Source: Streptomyces mirabilis (lineage in GTDB: Bacteria; Actinomycetota; Actinomycetes; Streptomycetales; Streptomycetaceae). Taken from it: DNA of 64,000 nt. A program made the translations under genes and the position numbers. The notes under the pieces were generated by a model. That model was given only the letters and a program-made list of their open reading frames with translations. It was not told the DNA's origin and made no database searches. Position 1 is the stretch's first letter; the number at the start of each line of letters is the position of its first letter. The DNA is taken from assembly GCF_018310535.1 (NCBI RefSeq), contig NZ_CP074102.1, positions 6,510,001 through 6,574,000 on the forward strand, read 5' to 3'. Shown in pieces: positions 38,572 through 46,571 of the stretch.

Positions 38572-41500
38572 TCAGCTGTCCCCCTGGTGGCGGAGCGCGA
38601 CCGCCGGGTCGGCGCGGCGCACCGCCGTCGCGGCGCTGATCAGCAGGGGCAGGGCCGCGACGCCCACGAGGAGCAGCGCCACCTGGGACACCGGGAGTTC
38701 GACGAGGACGCGGGGGACCGGCCGGGCGGCCCCCGGGGTCAGCACGATCAGGGGGACGACGGCCCGGGTCAGGACGGTGCCGAGGCCGAGACCGGCGAGC
38801 AGACCGGCCCCGATCAGCAGGCCCTGCTCCACGGCGACCAGCCGGGCGAGTTCCCGGCGGCCCGCGCCCAGGGCCCGGAGCACGGCGAACTCCGCGGACC
38901 GCTCGCGCCGGGAGCCTGCGGTGCTCACCGCGAAGCCGCCCGCGGCGAGGGCCGCGGCGGCCACCGCCACCGCCATCAGCGCCGCGCGGGGCCCGGCGCC
39001 GAGCGGGTCGCCCAGCAGTCGGTCCGCGGCCTCGTCCCGTACGAGCACCTGGTCCGGCTCGACGTCGGGGCGGGCCCGCAGCGCGGCCGCGACCTTCCCG
39101 GCCCTGCCGGGGGCGGTGCTCAGCCACCATTCGGCGGGTGCGAGCGGAGCGCGTGCGCGCTGCGCGAACACGGCGTTCACGGCGCGCAGATCCAGCAACA
39201 GCGCGCCGCCGTCCGCCGCTTCCGCCCCGCCCTCGTCCGACGCTCCCGCTGCGCCCCCGTCCGCCGCTGCGTCCGCGGTGACCCCGGCCCAGGCCGTGCC
39301 CGATCCGGTCGTCGGCAGCTCGCTCACCGACCGCACGATCGTCACCCGCAGCCGCTCCCCGTCCAGCGTCACGTCGACGCTCTCGCCCGGCTCGGTCCCG
39401 GCCGCCCGCAGAAACGCCCGGGTGGCGACGGCCGCGATCCGTGCCGGGGGCGTGGCTCGCGCGGCGTCGAGGCGGACGGTGAACTCCGGCGGACCGGAGG
39501 GCGATTCGTCGCTCCCGGGCGCGGCGCCCGTCCCGTACGTGACCGTCAACGGCGCCGTCTTCGACGCGGCCGGACGCAGGGCCGTCGACGGGTACGCCGC
39601 TCCGTCCGCCGTCTCGGTCCTGCTGCCCCGCCAGCGCACCCCGGCGGGCACCGCGACCGCGCGGGCGGTCCCGTCGGGGCCCGTGGACAGCATCCGTACG
39701 ACGGTGAGCCGGTGCTGTTCGGGCTCGCCCGCGGGAACCGTGCCGTCGAGCTGCAGCCCGGTCAGCCGCAGCGGCCCGGCCGGCGTGGCGCGGGCGCCCG
39801 AGGCCGACACATCCAGGTCGAGGGTGACCCGGTGGACCCGGCCGTCGACGGGTATCTTCCCGGTGCTCAGCCGGTACGCGATGCCGTAGCCGTCCTCGAC
39901 GACGACGGTGACCAGGGGCGCGAGTCCGGAAGGGGAACGCCCCGTCTTCGTCCCCTCACCCGCCTTCGTTCCCTCGCCCGTTGCCGCCGTCTCGTCGGTG
40001 ATCCGCAGATCCAGCGCGAGCCGCCGGGTGCCCTCGGGCAGCGACACCGAGGGCCCGGCCGCCTTCTCCCGAGGCGCGAGACCCCGCAGCAGCCGCTCCA
40101 CGGGCTCGTCGGCGAGATCGCCGCGCATCAGCATCCCCTCCCCGGCATGCGCCGTGTCCAGAGCGAGCACCGTCGCCCTCCGGCCGCCGGAGAGGTCCGT
40201 GGTGGCGCGGTAGGCGGGAGCGGCGTCCCGTACCCCGGGCAGCGCGGCGTACAGACCGGTCTGGCCCGGGCCGCCCGGCCTGCCGTCCAGGACCCGTACG
40301 GAAGCACCCGTCCCGAAGTCCGCCTGGTCGCCCTGCGACCGCTGCCACGAAGCGCTCTGCCCGATCGCCAGCATCCCGGTCGTCACCGCGAGGACCAGCA
40401 GCAGCACCGGCCCCGCCCCGCGCAGCGGACGCCGGCTGAACTGCCAGCCCGCCAGCGCCGCGGGAAGGCCCCGCCCGCCGGCGGCGCGCCGCTCCGCGAG
40501 CCGCGCCCCCAGGGGCAGCAGCCGCAGTGTCAGCACCGTGCCGGCCAGCAGTGCCAGTGCGGGCGCCGCGACCAGCAGCGGATCGACGCCCAGATCGCCC
40601 GCCCGGTCACGGCTGAGCGCGCCGCCGCCGAACGAGCCGGTCTGCCGGTCGAGTTGCCAGTACGCCACCGCCGCGATCAACAGCAGCCCCACGTCGGCAC
40701 CCGCCCGAACCGGCGCCGCGCCCGCCGCGGCCCGCACCCGCCGCAGCCGCGCCGGCGCACCCGCCGTGGCGGCCAGCGCGGGCGCCACGACCGCCGCCGC
40801 GCAGCACACCGCGACCCCGGCCGCGACCAGCCACACCTGGAGCACCGGAGCGTCCCCGAGCCGTACCCCGGTCCGGTCGAGGGACGACCACCGGGCGAGC
40901 AGCCGCACCAGCGGGCCGGACAACAGCGCGGCACCCACCGCCGCCGGTACGGCCAGCAGCAGCGCCTCCAGCGCGGCGAGGCCCGTGATCCGGCGGCGCG
41001 AGGCACCCCGCGCCTTCAGCAGATCGGTCTCGCCCGCCCGCTCGGTGTCGAGCAGCCGGGCCACCAGCAGCAGCGCGTACCCGGCGAGCAGCACCAGCTG
41101 GACGGAGACGATCATCAGCGTGGACCGGGACACGAGCAGCGCCCGCCCGGTCCGGTCGAGCACGGCGGGCAACGCCGTCCGCACGGTCGCGCCCGCTCCG
41201 AACGCCGGGTTCTTGCCCAGTGCTTCGGGTTCACGCGCCGAGGCCTCGCGCAGCGCGTCGATCCCGTCGGTGGTCAGGCTCCGGTAGTCGGCCGTCGCCA
41301 CCCACCCGGTGGTGCCCGCGGAGGTGCGGGAGGCGAGGACGGACGGGTCGGCGAGCAGCGGGCCGTAGGTGGTGAAGTCGACGGTGCGCACCCCGTGACC
41401 GCCGACGGTGTCCAGCTGCCAGTACGGATCCGTGCTGTCGGCGACCCGGTACACGCCGGTGACCCGGACCGTCAGGGGCGCGCCGCCCAGCCGGTCGGTG

Positions 41501-42012
41501 AGCGCGATCCGCGCTCCGGGCCGCACCTTCAGCCGGTCGGCGGCGACTTCGGGCAGCGCGACGGGCACGGGAGCGGTGCGCGCCGCCGGGGCAGGGCCGG
41601 GCAGTGTGCCCGAGACCAGCCTGATCCGCGACCGGTCAAGAGCGGCGAAGTGGGTGAGGTCCGGTTGCCCCGCGCGGGCATCGGTGCCCTGGAGAGACCG
41701 GGGCAGCGCGTACGGCCCCGAGCTGCGCAACGTCCGTACGGTCACCGGAAGCCCGGCGAAGGTCCGGCGCGCGCCGCCGACCGCCGCGTCCTGGGCCTCC
41801 TCCTCCCGGCCGCGGGGCACGTCGGCACCGATGACGAGCGAGGCGGAGGTCGCGGCCGGGCCGCTCAGGTTCTGTCGGAGCGCCGCGTCCCCGACCGAGG
41901 CGGAGAACGCGGCGAGGGCGGCGAGCACCGAGGTGGTCAGCAGCACCGCGAGCAGGGCAGCACCGAGCAGCAGCCGATGCGCCCGAACGCGCAGCAACAA
42001 GAAGCCCGTCAC
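38572..42012 (-). CDS. FtsX/MacB-type ABC transporter permease (1146 aa)
   Basis: This permease has an N-terminal membrane segment (LLLGAALLAVLLTTSVLAALAAFS), a large extracytoplasmic domain, a central block of helices around residues 360-560, another extracytoplasmic domain of about 400 residues, and a C-terminal FtsX domain with ERSAEFAVLRALGAGRREL and the last helices ending at QVALLLVGVAALPLLI. The GTG at 42012 is chosen for its upstream GGTGGGGGA; an in-frame GTG at 42039 lacks usable spacing. It is divergent from a second ATPase gene, and the four genes probably form one system. Confidence 0.88.
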   Translation of the reverse strand: MTGFLLLRVRAHRLLLGAALLAVLLTTSVLAALAAFSASVGDAALRQNLSGPAATSASLVIGADVPRGREEEAQDAAVGGARRTFAGLPVTVRTLRSSGPYALPRSLQGTDARAGQPDLTHFAALDRSRIRLVSGTLPGPAPAARTAPVPVALPEVAADRLKVRPGARIALTDRLGGAPLTVRVTGVYRVADSTDPYWQLDTVGGHGVRTVDFTTYGPLLADPSVLASRTSAGTTGWVATADYRSLTTDGIDALREASAREPEALGKNPAFGAGATVRTALPAVLDRTGRALLVSRSTLMIVSVQLVLLAGYALLLVARLLDTERAGETDLLKARGASRRRITGLAALEALLLAVPAAVGAALLSGPLVRLLARWSSLDRTGVRLGDAPVLQVWLVAAGVAVCCAAAVVAPALAATAGAPARLRRVRAAAGAAPVRAGADVGLLLIAAVAYWQLDRQTGSFGGGALSRDRAGDLGVDPLLVAAPALALLAGTVLTLRLLPLGARLAERRAAGGRGLPAALAGWQFSRRPLRGAGPVLLLVLAVTTGMLAIGQSASWQRSQGDQADFGTGASVRVLDGRPGGPGQTGLYAALPGVRDAAPAYRATTDLSGGRRATVLALDTAHAGEGMLMRGDLADEPVERLLRGLAPREKAAGPSVSLPEGTRRLALDLRITDETAATGEGTKAGEGTKTGRSPSGLAPLVTVVVEDGYGIAYRLSTGKIPVDGRVHRVTLDLDVSASGARATPAGPLRLTGLQLDGTVPAGEPEQHRLTVVRMLSTGPDGTARAVAVPAGVRWRGSRTETADGAAYPSTALRPAASKTAPLTVTYGTGAAPGSDESPSGPPEFTVRLDAARATPPARIAAVATRAFLRAAGTEPGESVDVTLDGERLRVTIVRSVSELPTTGSGTAWAGVTADAAADGGAAGASDEGGAEAADGGALLLDLRAVNAVFAQRARAPLAPAEWWLSTAPGRAGKVAAALRARPDVEPDQVLVRDEAADRLLGDPLGAGPRAALMAVAVAAAALAAGGFAVSTAGSRRERSAEFAVLRALGAGRRELARLVAVEQGLLIGAGLLAGLGLGTVLTRAVVPLIVLTPGAARPVPRVLVELPVSQVALLLVGVAALPLLISAATAVRRADPAVALRHQGDS

Positions 42013-42055
42013 TCGTCCCCCACCCGATTGCCGAGCCACCCCCTCGCCAACCCGA

Positions 42056-42068
42056 CATGAATATCATG
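42056..42068. promoter_or_regulatory. dyad in the divergent permease/ATPase promoter
   Basis: CATGA (42056-42060) and TCATG (42064-42068) flank ATA, an AT-rich symmetric element in the 104-bp divergent region. TATCAT (42062-42067) could be a -10 for the plus-strand ATPase gene. Evidence is limited to symmetry and position. Confidence 0.3.
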
Positions 42069-42116
42069 GGGTTCCCACTCTGGGCACATGAGTTCCATTC
42101 CGTAGGGGGTGCGTCG

Positions 42117-42848
42117 ATGACGGAGAACACCGGCACGCGGTCCGGTGCCGCCCTCGTGGGCGAATCCGCCGACGAGCCGATGGTGCGGGTGGAGAACCTG
42201 CACCACTCCTACGGCACGGGCGCCGTGGCCGTGCACGCGCTGCGCGGGGCCTCCTTCGAGCTGCGGCGCGGCGAACTCGTCGCCCTCAAGGGCCGGTCGG
42301 GCTCCGGCAAGACGACCCTGCTCCATCTGATCGGCGGCCTCGACCGCCCGGACCGCGGCCGCGTCGTCATCGACGGCACCGACCTGTCCGCACTCGGCGA
42401 GAACGAGCTGCTGGAACTGCGCCGCGACCGGATCGGCTACATCTTCCAGTCCTTCGGACTCATCCCCATCCTCACCGCGGCCGAGAACGTGGGAGTGCCG
42501 CTGCGGCTGCGCAGAGCCGACACCCGCGAACGCGAGGAGCGCGTGGCCCTGCTGCTCGCCCTCGTGGGGCTCGCCGACCACAGGGACCAGCGCCCGGCGG
42601 AACTCTCCGGCGGGCAGCAGCAGCGGGTGTCCATCGCCCGCGCCCTCGCCAACCACCCGGCCCTGCTGCTCGCCGACGAGCCGACCGGACAGCTGGACGC
42701 GCAGACCGGCCTGGCGGTGATGGAACTGCTGAGGGCGGTGGTCGCCAGTGAGGGCGTCACGGCCCTGGTCGCCACGCACGACCCCCAACTCCTGGGCCTG
42801 GCCGACCGCGTACTGGAACTGGGCGACGGCGAGGTCGTCGAGCACTGA
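42117..42848 (+). CDS. ABC transporter ATPase (MacB/LolD type)
   Basis: The 243-residue protein has Walker A GRSGSGKTT at residues 59-67, the Q-loop YIFQSFGLIPILTAAENVG, signature LSGGQQQRVSIARAL, Walker B LLLADEPTGQLD, and H-loop THDPQ. It lacks the AbrB-like tail of the other ATPase. ATG 42117 follows an AGGGGGT site; longer starts would read through the divergent promoter. It is divergent from the 1146-residue permease gene and probably serves it. Confidence 0.92.
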   Translation: MTENTGTRSGAALVGESADEPMVRVENLHHSYGTGAVAVHALRGASFELRRGELVALKGRSGSGKTTLLHLIGGLDRPDRGRVVIDGTDLSALGENELLELRRDRIGYIFQSFGLIPILTAAENVGVPLRLRRADTREREERVALLLALVGLADHRDQRPAELSGGQQQRVSIARALANHPALLLADEPTGQLDAQTGLAVMELLRAVVASEGVTALVATHDPQLLGLADRVLELGDGEVVEH

Positions 42849-42871
42849 GGGCGCCCGACCGACCGGGCGCA

Positions 42872-42965
42872 GGCACCTCGGCGGAGGGGCCCCGGCACCT
42901 CGGCGGAGGGGCCCCGGCACCTCGGCGGAGGGGCCCCGGCACTGTGGCGGAGGGGCTACGGCACC
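42872..42965. repeat. four 22-bp tandem repeats between convergent genes
   Basis: Units begin GGCACCTCGGCGGAGGGG and end in CCCC. Three copies are identical (42872-42893, 42894-42915, 42916-42937). The fourth (42938-42959) has GGCACTGTGGCGGAGGGG and ends CTAC, and a further GGCACC starts a fifth. The fourth copy includes the chitosanase stop codon at 42956. Each unit contains GGGGCCCC, so the array can form stacked hairpins and may act as a bidirectional terminator. Confidence 0.9.
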
Positions 42966-43804
42966 TTGTACGTCTCCCCGTACACCTTCCACTCCAGCGG
43001 CGTGCGCAGGTCCAGGTTCCCGTCGTACAGGAACATCCGCTGGGCCGTGTCGACGCGGGTCGTGTCGCGGTGGGCGCTCTCGGCCTTCATCGCCGCGCGA
43101 CGGACGTCGAGGAAGATGTCGAGGTAGGCCTTCTCGGAGCCGCCCTCGGCGGGGGTGTCGGCCTGGGCCATGGCACGGGCGCGCAGGTCGTAGAAGCCGC
43201 CCGCGCCGGTGCCGGGCCCGTGCATGACCATGGCGTCGTAGTAGATGAACTGGCCCAGCGTGCCGAGGCCGTCGAGTTTGGCGCGGCGCACCGCGGGGTC
43301 GAAGTAGACGCGGTCCCGCTCGGCGTCCTGCGCCCTGCGGAAGGCGGCCACCGAGGCCTCCTTGCGCCAGGCCGCCGCAAAGCCCGGGTCGAGACCCTTG
43401 TGCGAGTCCGTCCCGTCGACCTTGCGCAGGGCGGGGAGGTAGCGGGCGAGGCCGTTGCCCGGGTGGTCCTTCGTGTAGCCCTCGACCAGGACGAGCAGAT
43501 CGTGGGTGCCGGTGCAGAAGCCGATGAGGCCCGCCGTGTAGCCCTGGCCGTCGCCGATGTCCTCGATGTAGGCGTACGCGCTGCGCCAGTCGAGCGTGGA
43601 GTTCTCCGCGCTCGCCACGAGCTTCTGCGCCAACTCCTTCTTGTCCGGGGCGGCGAGGCCCGCGCCCGCCGGTCGCTCGGCGTCCTGGCGGGCCTGCGCG
43701 TGCCCGGCCGCCCCGCTCGCGTCCGTGAGTCCCGGGGCGAGGAAGTAGACCGCCGCCGCGACCAGGGGGAGCACCGTGAGCAGGAGGAGCCGAGCACGTT
43801 TCAT
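42956..43804 (-). CDS. secreted chitosanase, glycoside hydrolase family 46
   Basis: This GH46 endo-chitosanase hydrolyses beta-1,4 links of chitosan by inversion. The 282-residue preprotein has an N-terminal signal or anchor (MKRARLLLLTVLPLVAAAVYF) and an Ala/Gly-rich linker. The catalytic Glu67 is in VASAENSTLDW and Asp85 in YIEDIGDGQGYTAG, the 18-residue spacing of Glu22 and Asp40 in the Streptomyces N174 enzyme. Other conserved segments are IGFCTGTHDLL, ERDRVYFDPAV and YYDAMVMHGPG. Only 20 bp separate it from the rhomboid gene, so no separate CsnR-type operator is visible. Its C-terminus runs into tandem repeats. Confidence 0.94.
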   Translation of the reverse strand: MKRARLLLLTVLPLVAAAVYFLAPGLTDASGAAGHAQARQDAERPAGAGLAAPDKKELAQKLVASAENSTLDWRSAYAYIEDIGDGQGYTAGLIGFCTGTHDLLVLVEGYTKDHPGNGLARYLPALRKVDGTDSHKGLDPGFAAAWRKEASVAAFRRAQDAERDRVYFDPAVRRAKLDGLGTLGQFIYYDAMVMHGPGTGAGGFYDLRARAMAQADTPAEGGSEKAYLDIFLDVRRAAMKAESAHRDTTRVDTAQRMFLYDGNLDLRTPLEWKVYGETYKVP

Positions 43805-43824
43805 GGGCTCAGCCTAGGGAGCGC

Positions 43825-44754
43825 TCAGGCCGCTCCGCTCGTCAGCTCGGACACCTTGCCGACGGCCGTGATCACCAGCAGTGCCAACAGCGCGGCGCAC
43901 GCGGCCGCTTGGACCAGGGCCCGGTGGCGGTGCCGGGGCGCGTACGCGTAGGCGAGCGTGACCACACCGCCCGCCAGCAGTCCGCCGAGGTGGCCCTGCC
44001 AGGAGGTGAGTCCCGCCGAGATGAGCAGCCACAGCAGCAGGCCCGCCATGAAGCGGTTGACGGCGCTCATGTCGGCGCCCAGCCGACGGGCCATGACGTA
44101 GTACGCGGCTCCCAGCCCGAAGATGGCACCCGACGCACCGAGCGTGGGCGTGTACGGCGCGATCACCAGCACGAGGACCGAGCCGCCGAGCGCCGAGAGC
44201 AGATAGAGCGTGACGAAGCGGATCCGGCCGAGCTGGGCCTCCACCACCCGGCCCAGGTTCCACAGCGAGACCATGTTCATCACGATGTGCAGAATCCCGA
44301 ACGTGCCCTCGGTGGGCGGCAGATGGAGGAACGCGCCGGTCAGCATCCGGTACCACTCCCCGTCGACCACGCCCTCCGGGTGGAAGTCGTAGGGGTACTG
44401 GGCCTGCCAGACGTAGTGCCCGCCGTCGGGCCCCGTCAGCGCCGCGCCCAGCATCTCGAACCGGTCCACGATCGCCGGGCGCACCACCTCGCCCACATAG
44501 GCCAGCACGTTGAGCGCGATCAGGACGTACGTCACCACGGGCACGGTCGAGATACGGCCGCCGAACGCCGTACGGGCCTGCCGGATCGTCCTGGCGCCCT
44601 CCTTCACGCACTCCACGCACTGGTGACCGACGGCCGCCTCGCGCATGCAGTCCGGGCAGATGTAGCGGTCGCACCGTGTGCAGCGCACATGGGACTCCAC
44701 CTTGGGATGGCGGTAGCAGGTGGTGACGGCGGATTCGGTGGATTCGGATTCCAC
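43825..44754 (-). CDS. rhomboid-family intramembrane serine protease with N-terminal zinc ribbon
   Basis: The 309-residue protein starts with a B-box-like zinc-binding module at residues 9-46: CYRHPKVESHVRCTRCDRY then ICPDCMREAAVGHQCVEC. Six membrane segments follow. The catalytic serine is in LGASGAIFGLGAAYYVMA and the catalytic histidine in WQGHLGGLLAGG; HIVMNMVSLWNLG supplies the conserved HxxxN. It probably cleaves membrane proteins within the bilayer. The GTG at 44754 has a GAGGAG site 8 nt upstream. It is transcribed before the chitosanase gene and divergently from the VWA gene. Confidence 0.93.
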   Translation of the reverse strand: MESESTESAVTTCYRHPKVESHVRCTRCDRYICPDCMREAAVGHQCVECVKEGARTIRQARTAFGGRISTVPVVTYVLIALNVLAYVGEVVRPAIVDRFEMLGAALTGPDGGHYVWQAQYPYDFHPEGVVDGEWYRMLTGAFLHLPPTEGTFGILHIVMNMVSLWNLGRVVEAQLGRIRFVTLYLLSALGGSVLVLVIAPYTPTLGASGAIFGLGAAYYVMARRLGADMSAVNRFMAGLLLWLLISAGLTSWQGHLGGLLAGGVVTLAYAYAPRHRHRALVQAAACAALLALLVITAVGKVSELTSGAA

Positions 44755-44910
44755 GACCGGCTCCTCGCGGGTACGGAGATCAGGGGGACGATGAGCCGGT
44801 GGGGTCGGCGGCGAACAAAATAGCGAACGCCCATGTGAGAGGGGGACAGCAGGGGCTGGCGGTGCCGTAATCTCGGCGTTTCCGCAACCCTCGCGCGATG
44901 GGAGCCCCGC

Positions 44911-45630
44911 ATGGCCGGAATCAGCCTCACCAAGGTGGAGGAGACCGCACCCGCGCTGGTCAGCCTGTACAAGAGCGCCGGTGTCTCCCTCACCAAGCAC
45001 GGGCTGAGCGGACAGCGGGCCGCGGTGTACCTGGTCGTCGACTACTCCGGGTCGATGAAGCCGTACTACAAGGACGGCAGTGTGCAGGCGCTGGCGGACC
45101 GGGTGCTCGGCCTGTCGGCGCACCTCGACGACGACGGCACCGTCCCCGTCGTCTTCTTCTCCACGGACATCGACGCGGTCACGGACATCGCGCTCGACAA
45201 CCACCAGGGCCGGGTGGAGGAGATCGTCGCCGGGCTCGGCCACATGGGGAAGACCAGTTACCACCTGGCCATGGACGCGGTCATCGACCACTATCTCGAC
45301 AGCGGCTCCAAGGACCCCGCCCTGGTCGTCTTCCAGACCGACGGCGGCCCCATCAACAAGCTCGCCGCCGAACGGTACTTGTGCAAGGCGGCGAAGCTTC
45401 CGCTGTTCTGGCAGTTCATAGGGTTCGGTGACCCGGACAGCAAGCAGTTCGAGTTCCTGCGCAAACTCGACGAGCTGCCGATGCCGCAGAAGCGGGTCGT
45501 CGACAACGCCGGTTTCTTCCACGCCGGTTCGCAGCCTCGGAAGGTCTCCGACGCCGAGCTGTACGACCGGATCGTGGGCGACTTCCCCCAGTGGCTGACG
45601 GCCGCGCGCGAGCGGGGGATCGTCCAGTGA
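44911..45630 (+). CDS. VWA domain protein, TerF/TerY-like
   Basis: The 239-residue protein opens with GISLTKVEETAPALVSLYKS then AGVSLTKHGL, a pattern resembling TerD-type repeats, and continues into a von Willebrand A domain. The metal-ion-dependent adhesion site is VVDYSGSMKPYY (Asp44, Ser46, Ser48), with GKTSYH and VFQTDGGP as further ligand regions. Related proteins occur with tellurium-resistance genes and are thought to be cytoplasmic adaptors. A TAATCT -10 (44868-44873) precedes the gene. Its stop overlaps the hutD-type start. Confidence 0.9.
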   Translation: MAGISLTKVEETAPALVSLYKSAGVSLTKHGLSGQRAAVYLVVDYSGSMKPYYKDGSVQALADRVLGLSAHLDDDGTVPVVFFSTDIDAVTDIALDNHQGRVEEIVAGLGHMGKTSYHLAMDAVIDHYLDSGSKDPALVVFQTDGGPINKLAAERYLCKAAKLPLFWQFIGFGDPDSKQFEFLRKLDELPMPQKRVVDNAGFFHAGSQPRKVSDAELYDRIVGDFPQWLTAARERGIVQ

Positions 45631-46187
45631 CCGTGCGTGTCCTGCCGGCCGCCGGGCGGGTCGGTGTGCCCTGGAAGAACGGTGGCGGGGTGACGCGCGA
45701 GATCGCCGCCCGGCCCGAGGGCGCGGACATGGGGGACTTCGAGTGGCGGGTGAGCCTGGCCGACGTCGGCGGCGACGGGCCGTTCTCGGCGTTCGCCGAC
45801 GTGGACCGGATCCTCACCATGGTCGAGGGGGAGGGGATGGACCTGACCGTCGGCGGCGAACACCGCCGGGTCGACACGCGGTTCGACCCACAACGCTTCC
45901 CCGGTGACCTGCCGACCGACTGCCGGCTGATCGGCGGCCCGGTCGTCAACCTCAACGTCATGTGGCACCGGGGCGCCGCCGCGACCCCCACCGTCAAGGT
46001 CGCCGCCCCCCGCCTATCCCTCGCCCTTCCGGCGGGCCCGGCCGTCCTTGTCGTCGCCCTCGACGGCACGGCCGAGGTGGCCGGGGTGACTCTCGGGCGC
46101 TACGACGCCGTGCTCCTGACCAACGAGAAATCAACCCTCCACGCAACCGCCCACACCGCCGTGATCACCCTCACGCCGAGCGGCTGA
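45627..46187 (+). CDS. HutD-family cupin-like protein
   Basis: This 186-residue protein shows the HutD hallmarks VPWKNGGGVTREIAARPEG, DFEWRVSLADVGGDGPFSAFADVDRILTMVEGEGM and CRLIGGPVVNLNVMWHRG. HutD proteins accompany histidine-utilization genes in proteobacteria and are proposed to bind a pathway metabolite. No hut gene is present here. The GTG at 45627 lies in the stop of the VWA gene (GTGA), so the two are coupled. Confidence 0.88.
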   Translation: MTVRVLPAAGRVGVPWKNGGGVTREIAARPEGADMGDFEWRVSLADVGGDGPFSAFADVDRILTMVEGEGMDLTVGGEHRRVDTRFDPQRFPGDLPTDCRLIGGPVVNLNVMWHRGAAATPTVKVAAPRLSLALPAGPAVLVVALDGTAEVAGVTLGRYDAVLLTNEKSTLHATAHTAVITLTPSG

Positions 46188-46571
46188 GCCCCCGCCCGGT
46201 TTCTCGCCCCCGCCGCCCCTACCCGTCCCATCCCGTTCCTGGGGGCTCCGCCCCCAGCCCCCCGATCGGCCTGAACGGCCTCGTCCTCAAACGCCGGACG
46301 GGCTGAACATGTGAACCAGCGCCGACAAGAGCGCCCCGTCAGGGGCGCGGGGAACTGCGAGCCCGGCGCCCACCGGCCGACAGTCGAACGGATCGGGCGG
46401 GCGGGGGATGCGGGGCGCAGCCCCGTCTTAGGGGCGCGGGGAACTGCGCGCTCGGCCCCCACCCACCCGCAGCGAACGAAACCCGCGCGGGGGCGAGGGA
46501 CAGGTGGGGGGTGACGCGCCGTTGGCTTCGGGGTGGTGTCGTGCCACCCTGGTGGGCCGAGGGGGTGGCCC
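46188..46571. repeat. 384-bp intergenic block built of Streptomyces dispersed repeats
   Basis: No gene is supported here. Elements seen: a hairpin CTGGGGGC/GCCCCCAG (46239-46257); a segment ending in a 22-bp core at 46285-46306 that recurs exactly, inverted, at 61446-61467; two copies of GGGGCGCGGGGAACTGCG (46342-46359 and 46431-46448). The second copy continues into a 41-bp element (46431-46471) matching 61345-61385 inverted at 37 of 41 positions. The cytochrome b promoter must lie in the last 100 bp; I cannot place it. Confidence 0.85.

Noticed and set aside
38227..42060. A 1277-codon plus-strand frame opposite the 1146-residue permease
   Set aside because: It is Arg/Pro/Gly-rich, without domains, and antisense to a clear permease with membrane helices.
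43805..43824. CsnR-type operator upstream of the chitosanase gene
   Set aside because: Only 20 bp separate it from the rhomboid gene, and I see no A/T-cored palindrome there. The gene is probably read from the rhomboid promoter or one inside that gene.
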